The notes under the pieces are model-generated. The model had not been told where the DNA came from, did no database searches, and saw only the letters and a list, made by a program, of their open reading frames with translations. Below, piece after piece: positions 15,661 through 23,461 of a stretch of DNA of 28,596 bases. This DNA is from Pelomicrobium sp036803785 (GTDB lineage Bacteria > Pseudomonadota > Gammaproteobacteria > Burkholderiales > UBA6910), in assembly GCF_036803785.1 (NCBI RefSeq), contig NZ_DAIRTR010000027.1, positions 1-28,596 of the forward strand, written 5' to 3'. A program made the translations under genes and the position numbers. Positions within the stretch are counted from its first letter, which is position 1, and every line of letters starts with the position of its first letter.

Positions 15661-15678
15661 ATTTTAGAGACTTGTCAA
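15651..15678 (-). promoter_or_regulatory. sigma70 promoter of the ectR-ect-ehu cluster
   Basis: On the minus strand TTGACA (15678-15673) is followed after 16 bp by TATGAT (15656-15651). The expected start point is near 15644, about 63 nt before the chosen ectR ATG. No comparably good promoter is visible directly before ectA, so this one may serve the whole cluster, with any secondary promoter unrecognised. Confidence 0.65.
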
Positions 15679-15734
15679 GCTCCACGTCGTCCGAAAAGGA
15701 TGCGGAGGGGAGATGGGTGAGCCTGTTGGGGTTG

Positions 15735-15767
15735 CCCCCCTCGCCGGCGTAGCCCGCCGGTGGGGGG
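15735..15767. other. strong GC hairpin between the HExxH gene and ectR
   Basis: CCCCCC (15735-15740) pairs with GGGGGG (15762-15767) around an inner stem CCGGCG/CGCCGG with a five-base loop. It follows the HExxH gene on the minus strand but has no T-tract. It may act as a transcript end or be an intergenic hairpin repeat. Confidence 0.5.
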
Positions 15768-15837
15768 TACGTGGGGTCCATCCCCGCAAGGACTTAGGGC
15801 CAGCCGGATGCTCAAGCGGCGCGCGTCCTGGGACCTC

Positions 15838-16350
15838 TCAAACCGCTTTGGTCGGCGGCTCGCCTGCTAGCTGCCTGAGGAGGTGGGATTCCCGCTTGTA
15901 GAACCCCTCCGTGTGGAAGGTCTCCGGCAGCCGGTAGAGCTCGTAGTCCAGGTGATGGCACAACTCGTGCAGCACCGTGCGCAGGAAGGTGCGAAACTTC
16001 ACCACTTGCCTGCGCTGGGCCGTGCGCATCCAAACGGAGATCTTGGGCAGCGCCCCGTCCCCGCTGGGTTCGTACAGCCCGTGGAGCTCGCCCCCAGCCA
16101 CTTGAGGCCGGGTCTTGTACACCTTGATGCGTACCGGGGGCACGCCCAGCCGCCGGACCAACTCGTCCAGCAACCGCTGGCAGGCGATCTCGGTGGCGCC
16201 GGGATGCTCGGCGGCCAGGGCTTGAGCGATGAGCTCCACCAGGGGGCGCAAGTCTTCCACGCCCGGCACGGGCACCGCCTCGATGCGGTCGCTGGCGTCG
16301 TAGATGCGCTTACGGCGGGGGCTCAGGCGGTCGTAGAAAGCGAACGGCAT
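15838..16350 (-). CDS. uncharacterised HExxH zinc-metallopeptidase-like protein
   Basis: The 170-residue protein has no signal peptide or membrane segment and is therefore probably cytosolic. Near residue 135 it carries HELCHHLDYELY, a zinc-binding HExxH motif with a further His directly after it. FHTEGFYKRESHLLRQL lies near the C-terminus, where a glutamate could be the third ligand. The first half is helical and contains a conserved-looking VPPVRIKVYKTRP strand. The family is not one I can name. SprT-like or wss1-like peptidases are comparable in size and motif but not clearly homologous. The frame opens far upstream, but the ATG at 16350 gives the plausible N-terminus MPFAFYDRLSPRRKR. It shows no operon partner. 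Confidence 0.72.
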   Translation of the reverse strand: MPFAFYDRLSPRRKRIYDASDRIEAVPVPGVEDLRPLVELIAQALAAEHPGATEIACQRLLDELVRRLGVPPVRIKVYKTRPQVAGGELHGLYEPSGDGALPKISVWMRTAQRRQVVKFRTFLRTVLHELCHHLDYELYRLPETFHTEGFYKRESHLLRQLAGEPPTKAV

Positions 16351-16820
16351 GGCTGCGGTTCGAAAAGCCGAGGCGATTCTAGCCGCCCCCATGCCGGGGC
16401 GGAAGGCGGCAGGACCGAGCCCGGAACGATGGCGCCTGAGCAGGGAGAAAAAATCCGAAGGGCAGCCGATGAGCACGGGGAGAAAAACATCGGAGCGCTT
16501 TCCCGAGCCCCGGAAAGGAGTGCCTACAACGCTTTTTCGGGCACTCCCCCCATGGCCCCCCGAAACCCGTCTGTTTCTATCACGGGCAGGGGGATCGCCG
16601 CCAGCGGATCGGATCGTGTGGTGGTGCGCTGCCTTCCCCTTCCTCCCCCGGCGATGGGGTAGAGAAAAAACCAATGAAACCCCAACTCGCGCCGACGCGC
16701 TGAAAAAGGGTCCCGACGGGGTGGAGAAAGGCCCCTCTGGCGAACGGCCGAAGCCCCTGGCTGCCCTCTTTCCGCATTAGAATGCCAAAGCCAAGCCGGG
16801 CGGTGCCTCTCTCTGCGTCC
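16351..16820. other. 470-bp gene-poor region with hairpins before nadE
   Basis: No convincing coding sequence is seen on either strand. Two perfect inverted repeats are present. CCGCCCC/GGGGCGG lies at 16383-16402, close to the divergent HExxH gene. GGAGTGCC/GGCACTCC, with a 15-nt loop, lies at 16517-16547. A TAGAAT hexamer at 16776-16781 could be the -10 box of nadE, but no good -35 accompanies it. I found no match to a known riboswitch. Confidence 0.45.
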
Positions 16821-18902
16821 ATGACCGAACCCAGCGATTTCTTCAACCCCTATCGTCATCAGTTCGTACGCGTGGCGGTGGCCGTGCCCGAAGTCCGGGT
16901 GGCGGATCCGGACTTCAACGCCGCCCAGACGATCACCCTCATGGGCCGGGCGGCGGAAGAACGCGCGGCGCTCGTGGTCTTTCCCGAGCTGGGCTTGTCT
17001 GCCTACTCCTGTGAGGACTTATTCCACCAGCAGGCCCTGCTTCTAGGCTGCCGCGAGGCCCTGGCCCGGGTGCTCCAGGAGACAGCGCAGCTTCCCTTGC
17101 TCGCCGCGGTGGGGTTGCCCTTGGAAATCGACGGGCGGCTCTATAACTGCGCTGCTCTGATCCACCGGGGGCGAGTACTGGGGATTGTGCCCAAGACCTA
17201 CCTGCCCAACTACCGGGAATTCTACGAGCGGCGCCAGTTCACCCCGGGCGAGTGTGCCACACGGGACCGGATCACTCTCTGGGGTCAAGAAATCCCCTTC
17301 GGAGCCCGACTCCTGTTCCAGGCCGAGGACCAGCCGCACCTGGTGGTCCACGCCGAGATCTGTGAGGACCTGTGGGTACCCGTGCCTCCCTCGTCCTATG
17401 CGGCGCTCGCCGGCGCCACGGTGCTCGTGAACCTCTCCGCTTCGAACGCCACTCTGGGCAAGGACGATTACCGCCGGCAGCTGGTGGCCAACCAGTCCGG
17501 CCGCTGCCTGGCCGCGTATCTCTACTCAGCCTGCGGGCCGGGGGAGTCTACCACCGACCTCGCCTGGGACGCCCACGCTCTCATCTACGAGAATGGCTCC
17601 CGGCTCGCCGAGTCCGAGCGCTTCGCCTACCGGGCTCAGCTCGTCGCCGCCGACATCGACCTGGAACGACTCGTCCAGGACCGCCTGCGCCAAGGCACCT
17701 TCGCCGACTCGGCTCGGAGCCATCGGGAAGCAGTGGCGGCTTTCCGCACCGTGTCCTTCCGGCTGGAAGTCCCCGTCCGGGGATTTTTACCCCTGAAGCG
17801 CCCGTTAGAGCGCTTCCCCTACGTGCCCGCCGATCCCGCGCGGCGGGACGAGCGCTGCCGGGAGGTCTACGAGATCCAGGTTCAGGGGTTGGTGACGCGC
17901 CTCAAGACCACCGGCATCGACAAGGTGGTGATCGGCGTCTCCGGGGGGCTCGACTCCACCCAAGCCCTGCTGGTATGCGCCCGGGCCATGGACGTGCTCA
18001 ATCTTCCCCGCACCCACATCCTTGCCTATAGCCTACCCGGGTTCGCCACTTCCTCGCGCACCCGCCGCCAAGCCCAGCAGTTGATGGCGGCCTTGGGGAC
18101 GAGCGCCCGGGAACTCGACATCCGTCCAGCCGCAGAGGCCATGCTGCGCGCGATCGGGCATCCCCACCGGGAGGACAGGCCGGTGTTCGACGTCACCTTC
18201 GAGAACGTGCAGGCGGGCGAGCGCACGAGCCATCTGTTCCGCCTCGCCAATCTGCACGGCGCCCTGGTGGTGGGCACCAGCGACCTCTCGGAGCTGGCCT
18301 TGGGCTGGTGCACCTACGGGGTGGGGGATCACATGGCCCACTACCACGTGAACGCAAGCGTGCCCAAGACCTTGATCCAGTACCTAATCCGCTGGGTCGC
18401 AGCCACGGGCCGCTTCGGCCCCGAGGCAAGCCAGGTCCTCATGGAGGTGCTGGAGACCGAAATCAGCCCGGAGCTGGTGCCAAGCCCCAGCGGCGACCAG
18501 CCCGGGCAGCGCACCGAAGCGATCGTCGGGCCTTACGAGCTGACCGATTTCTTCCTTTACTACGTGTTGCGCTTCGGCTATTGCCCGGAGAAGGTGGCCT
18601 ATCTGGCCTGGTGCGCCTGGCACACCCCGGCAACTGGCGCCTGGCCCGACATTCCTGAAGCAAAACGCCACCAGTACACCATCGCTGAAATCAAGCGCTG
18701 GCTCGGAGTGTTCCTGGACCGCTTTTTCCGCCTGAGCCAGTACAAGCGCAGCGCCCTGCCCAACGCCCCCAAGGTGGGTTCTGGTGGCTCCCTCTCCCCC
18801 CGGGGCGACTGGCGTGCGCCCAGCGACGCACAGGCCCGGGCTTGGCTTGCCCGTCTCAGCGCCATCCCCGATCGGGAAAGCCCGCCCCGGGACCGGGCTT
18901 GA
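16821..18902 (+). CDS. nadE: glutamine-dependent NAD+ synthetase
   Basis: The 693-residue two-domain enzyme makes NAD from nicotinate adenine dinucleotide, ATP and glutamine. The N-terminal nitrilase-fold glutaminase has the catalytic triad Glu56 (FPELGLS), Lys125 (VPKTYLPN) and Cys181 (EICEDLW). The C-terminal synthetase has the P-loop SGGLDST at 374-380 and the LGTSDLSELALGW-type segment (here VVGTSDLSELALGW). Length and residue spacing match the long form of the enzyme, as in Mycobacterium. The frame is open to ATG 16782. I chose ATG 16821 because the protein then starts MTEPSDFFNPYRH like its relatives, but neither start has a strong Shine-Dalgarno. Confidence 0.93.
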   Translation: MTEPSDFFNPYRHQFVRVAVAVPEVRVADPDFNAAQTITLMGRAAEERAALVVFPELGLSAYSCEDLFHQQALLLGCREALARVLQETAQLPLLAAVGLPLEIDGRLYNCAALIHRGRVLGIVPKTYLPNYREFYERRQFTPGECATRDRITLWGQEIPFGARLLFQAEDQPHLVVHAEICEDLWVPVPPSSYAALAGATVLVNLSASNATLGKDDYRRQLVANQSGRCLAAYLYSACGPGESTTDLAWDAHALIYENGSRLAESERFAYRAQLVAADIDLERLVQDRLRQGTFADSARSHREAVAAFRTVSFRLEVPVRGFLPLKRPLERFPYVPADPARRDERCREVYEIQVQGLVTRLKTTGIDKVVIGVSGGLDSTQALLVCARAMDVLNLPRTHILAYSLPGFATSSRTRRQAQQLMAALGTSARELDIRPAAEAMLRAIGHPHREDRPVFDVTFENVQAGERTSHLFRLANLHGALVVGTSDLSELALGWCTYGVGDHMAHYHVNASVPKTLIQYLIRWVAATGRFGPEASQVLMEVLETEISPELVPSPSGDQPGQRTEAIVGPYELTDFFLYYVLRFGYCPEKVAYLAWCAWHTPATGAWPDIPEAKRHQYTIAEIKRWLGVFLDRFFRLSQYKRSALPNAPKVGSGGSLSPRGDWRAPSDAQARAWLARLSAIPDRESPPRDRA

Positions 18903-18960
18903 CCGGCCTTTCCGCAGGATTCAAGAATGAACTGGCCTTCGCCTCCCCCAGGCTGATCGG

Positions 18961-19416
18961 TTGAAGGACTCCTTCATCGAATTGGACGGTGCCCTGGTGG
19001 GCGCCCTCACCCAGCGGCCCACCCACGTGGCGATTTATTTCCCCCGGGTGCCCCTGTATCTGCGAGGGCGCGGCGCGGGCGAAGTCACCCCCAGGGTGGA
19101 AGCCGAGCTCCGCCTGTGGGGCGCCACGGTGGAACAGGCGCCACGTCGGCTGCCGCGGCGGCTTTCGAAATGGGAAATCCGCTGCCGTGGCACCGCTCTG
19201 GCCAAGGGGTTGCCCTTGGGGTTCGCCGTCTCGGGCCGCGTACATCTGATGATCGAATTCGACCGGGACCAGACGCTGGCGGTAAGCGCCACCCGAGCGA
19301 GCCTCCGTATCTTGAAGCGGGTTTCCCAGCTCGCGCCACCCTCGACCCGAACCCGGGCGCGAGAACGCCGCCGTCTCCGTCCGAGCTCGGCGCGGCGGCG
19401 GCTCACCAATCCCTGA
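18961..19416 (+). CDS. conserved-looking hypothetical protein
   Basis: The 151-residue protein starts with TTG and has AGG 8 bases upstream, so the start is plausible. A stop lies 11 codons before it. Two regions look structured: a strand-rich segment around residues 20-40 (HVAIYFPRVPLYLRG), and residues 80-110. The C-terminal 30 residues are mostly Arg and Ser and look disordered. I do not recognise the family. It follows nadE by 58 bp. The opposite strand also has long open frames, as is common in high-GC DNA, so the call is moderate. Confidence 0.5.
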   Translation: MKDSFIELDGALVGALTQRPTHVAIYFPRVPLYLRGRGAGEVTPRVEAELRLWGATVEQAPRRLPRRLSKWEIRCRGTALAKGLPLGFAVSGRVHLMIEFDRDQTLAVSATRASLRILKRVSQLAPPSTRTRARERRRLRPSSARRRLTNP

Positions 19417-19502
19417 AGGTCCCGCACGCACCCCCCGATCGGCCCTGCCCACGGCCACGCCATGGCCGTCTTCACAAATAATTTCTAGGAATAAACTTTT
19501 AG

Positions 19503-19542
19503 CTTCAAATTTCTTTGAAGATATATGTCTTTCGAATAGGAT
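19503..19542 (+). promoter_or_regulatory. AT-rich promoter with perfect dyad before the TSUP-cysHDN operon
   Basis: CTTCAAA (19503-19509) and TTTGAAG (19514-19520) form a perfect 7-bp inverted repeat with a 4-base spacer. This dyad has the T-N11-A layout used by LysR-type regulators. Its right arm supplies TTGAAG as a -35 box, followed after 16 bp by TAGGAT (19537-19542). The surrounding 110 bp are markedly AT-rich in a GC-rich window. A CysB-like activator is the natural candidate, but this is inferred. Confidence 0.5.
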
Positions 19543-19585
19543 AAATGCAGTTAATGAATCCATAAAATTATCTTGGCTATCTCCC

Positions 19586-20362
19586 ATGAACGGCTTCGAT
19601 CCCTCGATCTCCCTGGCGGGACTCCTGGTGGGGGTGCTGGTGGGCTTGACCGGCATCGGCGGCGGCGCCCTGATGACCCCCCTGCTCATTCTCGTGCTGG
19701 GGGTGGCGCCCGCTGCTGCGGTGGGCACCGATCTTCTCTACGCCGCCCTCACCAAGCTGAGCGCCACCCGGTGGAATCACCGGGAGCGGGCGGTGGACTG
19801 GCGCACCGTGGGGTGGCTTGCCCTCGGCAGTCTCCCCGCCAGCCTTCTGGCGCTCGCCTGGCTGGGGCAAGTCGCCCGCCTCGAGGGACTGGAGGGAGCG
19901 ATTCGCGCCGTCCTCGCCGTGGCCCTCGCCCTCACCGGTCTCGCCCTCCTTTTCGGACGGCGGGCCCAGGCCCTGGCAGTCCGCGTCCGGCTCGTAGAGC
20001 GCCTCGGGGGAGAGGTTCCAACGACTATCGTCATGGGGGCGGCCATGGGTGTGCTGGTCACCGTGTCATCGGTGGGTGCCGGCGCCTTGGGGGTGGCCTT
20101 CCTTTCCGTCGTGTACCCCGCCTGGGCGGCGCGACGCATCGTGGCTACCGACATCGCCCATGCCGTACCCCTGACCCTGGTGGCCGGCCTCGGCCATATG
20201 GCCCTGGGCACGGTGCAGTGGGGGCTGCTCGCGGGCCTGCTCCTCGGGTCGATCCCCGGTGTCTGGCTAGGCACCCGGCTCTGCGGGGCGCTGCCGGAAG
20301 CGGTATTGCGCCGGCTCATGGGGGCGGCCCTGATGGCGGTCGCCGGCAAGCTCGCCGTGTAA
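19586..20362 (+). CDS. TSUP (TauE/SafE) family anion transporter, probably sulfate-linked
   Basis: The 258-residue membrane protein has about eight hydrophobic segments in two homologous halves. Each half starts with the TSUP glycine motif: GVLVGLTGIGGGALMTPLL in the first, and GVLVTVSSVGAGALGVAFL in the second. TSUP proteins move sulfur oxyanions and organosulfonates across the inner membrane. Placement 17 bp before cysH in a cysH-cysD-cysN operon suggests uptake of sulfate or export of sulfite. Direction cannot be read from sequence. The ATG lacks a clear Shine-Dalgarno. Confidence 0.85.
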   Translation: MNGFDPSISLAGLLVGVLVGLTGIGGGALMTPLLILVLGVAPAAAVGTDLLYAALTKLSATRWNHRERAVDWRTVGWLALGSLPASLLALAWLGQVARLEGLEGAIRAVLAVALALTGLALLFGRRAQALAVRVRLVERLGGEVPTTIVMGAAMGVLVTVSSVGAGALGVAFLSVVYPAWAARRIVATDIAHAVPLTLVAGLGHMALGTVQWGLLAGLLLGSIPGVWLGTRLCGALPEAVLRRLMGAALMAVAGKLAV

Positions 20363-20379
20363 GTAAGGGGGGAAAACCC

Positions 20380-21135
20380 ATGGACCAGTCCACCCTTTCC
20401 CGCCGTGGTGCGCACTCGGGGCTGCTGGCGCACAAGCTCCCGCGGCTGGAGAATATGGTGCGGGAGATCGCTCGAGATTTCAGTCCTGCGGCTCTTGCCT
20501 CCAGCCTGGGCGCCGAGGACATGGTGTTGACCGACGCCGTCCTGCGTCTCGGCGTCGAGGTCGAGATTTTCACTCTGAACACCGGCAAGCTCCACCCGGA
20601 GACGCTGGCGCTGATGGACGCGGTCGAAAGCCGCTACCGCTATCGCATCCGCACTTTCGAACCCGATCCCCGGACCGTGCAAGCGTTCCTCGAGGCCCAC
20701 GGCGAGGAGGGCATCTATCGCAGCCTCACGGCACGCAAGCGCTGCTGCGAAATTCGCAAGCTCGCGCCCCTTCGGCTCGCCCTGAAAGGAAAGCGGGCCT
20801 GGATCACGGGACTGCGCCGAGAGCAGTCCGTCACCCGGGCCGATATCCAGGAGCGGGAAATCGATGCCCAACACGGGCTCGCCAAATTCAACCCCCTCGC
20901 CCATTGGAGCGAGGAAGAGGTGTGGGATTACCTGCGGGCTTTCGACGTCCCCTACAACCTCCTCCACGACCAGGGCTTCCGCAGCATCGGTTGCGCACCG
21001 TGCACCCGGCCGGTCGCGCCGGGGGAAGACCCGCGGGCAGGCCGCTGGTGGTGGGAAGCGCCTGCTAGCCGGGAATGCGGCCTGCATGTGGCGCCCGACG
21101 GAAAGCTTGTTCGATCGAAACAGGTGCAACCATGA
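20380..21135 (+). CDS. cysH: assimilatory APS reductase (4Fe-4S type)
   Basis: The 251-residue cytosolic enzyme reduces adenylyl sulfate to sulfite with thioredoxin. It has the CC and CxxC pairs that bind the 4Fe-4S cluster (Cys122-Cys123 in KRCCEIRK and Cys205/Cys208 in GCAPC). The catalytic cysteine is Cys233 in ECGLH. The cluster cysteines distinguish APS-specific from PAPS-specific enzymes, which fits the absence of a cysC domain in the operon. AGGGGGG before the ATG at 20380 fixes the start. The stop overlaps the cysD start (ATGA). Confidence 0.95.
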   Translation: MDQSTLSRRGAHSGLLAHKLPRLENMVREIARDFSPAALASSLGAEDMVLTDAVLRLGVEVEIFTLNTGKLHPETLALMDAVESRYRYRIRTFEPDPRTVQAFLEAHGEEGIYRSLTARKRCCEIRKLAPLRLALKGKRAWITGLRREQSVTRADIQEREIDAQHGLAKFNPLAHWSEEEVWDYLRAFDVPYNLLHDQGFRSIGCAPCTRPVAPGEDPRAGRWWWEAPASRECGLHVAPDGKLVRSKQVQP

Positions 21136-22073
21136 ACGATGCCTTTCACCCGCACAGCTCGACTCGCGTTCCCAGAAAGGTCGGGGACCCCCTCGACTGG
21201 CTCGAGGCGGAGGCGGTCTTCGTCCTGCGGGAAGCCGCCGCGGAGTGCGCCAATGCCGCGTTGCTTTTCTCTGGTGGCAAGGATTCAGTGGTGTTGTTCC
21301 GGCTGGCCCAGAAGGCCTTCTACCCCGGCAGCCTGCCTTTTCCTCTCCTGCACATCGACACCGGGCACAACTTTCCTGAAGTGCTGGCATTCCGCGACCG
21401 ACTCGTTCGGGGAACAGGCGTGCGACTCATCGTGCGCTCGGTGGAGGATTCCATCCGCCGGGGCACGGTGCGCCTGCGTGCCGAGGACGAATCGAGAAAC
21501 GCCGCCCAGACGATCACCCTGCTGGAAGCGGTGCGGGAGTTCGGCTTCGACGCCTTGATCGGCGGAGCCCGCCGCGACGAGGAAAAGGCTCGGGCCAAGG
21601 AGCGGGTGTTCTCCTTCCGGGACCGCTTCGGCCAGTGGGATCCGAAGCGCCAGCGGCCGGAGCTGTGGACGCTCTACAACCCGCGGGTGCTGGAAGGAGA
21701 GCACCTGCGGGTGTTTCCCTTGAGCGACTGGACCGAGCTGGACGTGTGGCAATACATCGCCCGGGAAAGCCTCGCCCTGCCGTCCCTCTATTTTGCCCAC
21801 CGGCGCGCGGTTGTGCGCCATCGCGGCCTGCTCGTGCCGGTGACGCCGCTGCGACCGCCTCGGGACGGGGAAGTGGTGGAAGAGCTCTCGGTGCGTTTCA
21901 GAACCGTGGGGGACATGAGCTGCACCTGCCCAGTGGAATCCTTCGCCATGACGGTAGAAGAGGTGATCGAGGAGACCCGAAGGACAGCGGTCACGGAACG
22001 GGGAGCCACGCGGCTCGACGACCATACGGCGGAGGCTTCCATGGAGCGGCGGAAACGGGAAGGCTATTTCTGA
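21132..22073 (+). CDS. cysD: sulfate adenylyltransferase subunit 2
   Basis: The 313-residue protein is the catalytic adenylylating subunit of the heteromeric ATP sulfurylase. It has the PP-loop SGGKDS (47-52), HIDTGHNFPE, GARRDEEKARAKERVFS and a C-terminal MERRKREGYF typical of CysD. It forms APS from sulfate and ATP, driven by GTP hydrolysis in CysN. The ATG overlaps the cysH stop, and cysN begins 10 bp after the stop. Confidence 0.96.
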   Translation: MNDAFHPHSSTRVPRKVGDPLDWLEAEAVFVLREAAAECANAALLFSGGKDSVVLFRLAQKAFYPGSLPFPLLHIDTGHNFPEVLAFRDRLVRGTGVRLIVRSVEDSIRRGTVRLRAEDESRNAAQTITLLEAVREFGFDALIGGARRDEEKARAKERVFSFRDRFGQWDPKRQRPELWTLYNPRVLEGEHLRVFPLSDWTELDVWQYIARESLALPSLYFAHRRAVVRHRGLLVPVTPLRPPRDGEVVEELSVRFRTVGDMSCTCPVESFAMTVEEVIEETRRTAVTERGATRLDDHTAEASMERRKREGYF

Positions 22074-22083
22074 GGAGCGTGCC

Positions 22084-23412
22084 ATGATCACACCGGCAGA
22101 GATCATTCCGCTCAGGCGAGACAGCGCCCTCAACCCCGAACGCGGCGTGCTGCGTTTCATGACCGCGGGAGATGTGGACGACGGCAAGAGCACTTTAATC
22201 GGGCGACTCCTCCTCGAGACCGGCAGCCTCTACAGCGACCAGCTGGCGGCTCTGGAGTGCGCCTCCCGGCGCCGGGGACAGGCGGCGATCGATTTGTCCC
22301 TGCTCACCGACGGGCTGGAGGCCGAGCGGGAACAGGGTATCACTATCGACGTCGCTTACCGCTATTTCAGCCATGGCGCGCGCAAGTACATTATCGCCGA
22401 CGCCCCCGGGCACGAGGAGTACACCCGCAACATGGCCACCGCCGCAAGCCGCGCCGAGGTGGCGGTCCTCCTGGTGGACGCGACCAAGGGTGTCACGCGC
22501 CAGAGCGCCCGACACTTCACCCTGGCACGGTTGCTGGGAGTGCGCCACTTCATCGTGGCCATCAACAAGATGGATCTGATGGCTTTCAGCCGCCAAGCGT
22601 TCGTCGAGCGAGCCCGGGAAGTGGCGTGCCTTGCCGGGAAGCTTGGACTCGTCGATATCATTAGCGTCCCCGTCTCGGCGACCGCCGGTGAGCATGTGGC
22701 GGCACGCCGGGGCGCCATGCCCTGGTATGAGGGCCCCACGGTGCTAGAGGCACTGGAGCGGCTGAGCCCTGCGCGCGACCTGCAATCCCAGCCCTTGCGC
22801 TTTTTCGTGCAACTGGTGGGCCGGCCGCTACAACCGGGGCAGGGCCGGCGGCTCATGGGGCGCGTGGAGTCAGGAACGGTGGCGCCCGGCATGGAGGTCG
22901 GGATCTACCCCGGTGGGCGCTCGGCGCGAGTGCGCGCCGTACTCGGCCTGGACGGCCCGGTGGAGCGCGCCCACGCCGGCGATGCAGTTACCCTGATGCT
23001 GGACCGGGCGCTGGACGTCTCCCGAGGTAGCCTGATGGCGAGTCCGCAATCCCCGCCCACGGTCAACAGCGTGGCACAAGCAACTTTGTGCTGGTTCGAT
23101 CCCGAGCCCCTGCGCACGGGACAACCCTACGCGCTCAAGCTGGGAACGCGCACCGTCAAGGCTCAGGTGCTGGACATCGAATCGTGCCTGGACATGGACA
23201 CCTTGGCGTACGTGCCCGCCGGCACGACATTACAAACCAATGACATCGCCCGGGCGACACTTCTCTTCCAGGAGCCCCTCGCCTTCGACCCGTACACCCG
23301 CGGCCGGAGCACTGGAAGCTTCATCCTGATCGATGAATGGAGCGCCCGTACCGTGGCCGCGGGAATGCTGCTGGATGCAGCAGAACCCAGCCACAACGAC
23401 TGGGCGGCGTAG
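22084..23412 (+). CDS. cysN: sulfate adenylyltransferase subunit 1 (GTPase)
   Basis: The 442-residue elongation-factor-like GTPase powers CysD. It has G1 GDVDDGKST (29-36), G3 DAPGH (106-110) and G4 NKMD (161-164), followed by two beta-barrel domains. There is no fused CysC kinase domain, consistent with reduction at the APS level by the upstream CysH. AGGAG stands 4-8 bases before the ATG. It is the last gene of the operon and is convergent with the broken TPR gene. Confidence 0.95.
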   Translation: MITPAEIIPLRRDSALNPERGVLRFMTAGDVDDGKSTLIGRLLLETGSLYSDQLAALECASRRRGQAAIDLSLLTDGLEAEREQGITIDVAYRYFSHGARKYIIADAPGHEEYTRNMATAASRAEVAVLLVDATKGVTRQSARHFTLARLLGVRHFIVAINKMDLMAFSRQAFVERAREVACLAGKLGLVDIISVPVSATAGEHVAARRGAMPWYEGPTVLEALERLSPARDLQSQPLRFFVQLVGRPLQPGQGRRLMGRVESGTVAPGMEVGIYPGGRSARVRAVLGLDGPVERAHAGDAVTLMLDRALDVSRGSLMASPQSPPTVNSVAQATLCWFDPEPLRTGQPYALKLGTRTVKAQVLDIESCLDMDTLAYVPAGTTLQTNDIARATLLFQEPLAFDPYTRGRSTGSFILIDEWSARTVAAGMLLDAAEPSHNDWAA

Positions 23413-23461
23413 AGACTTACAAACCCCGCAAGCCGCTGCGTTCCAGGACCTCCAGGGCCCA

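Noticed and set aside
16524..16859. Minus-strand open frames before nadE
   Set aside because: Composition is arginine- and glycine-rich with no domain text and no ribosome-binding site.
19573..20379. Long upstream extension of cysH through the TSUP gene
   Set aside because: It runs out of frame over a well-supported membrane protein. CysH starts normally at 20380 with its own Shine-Dalgarno.
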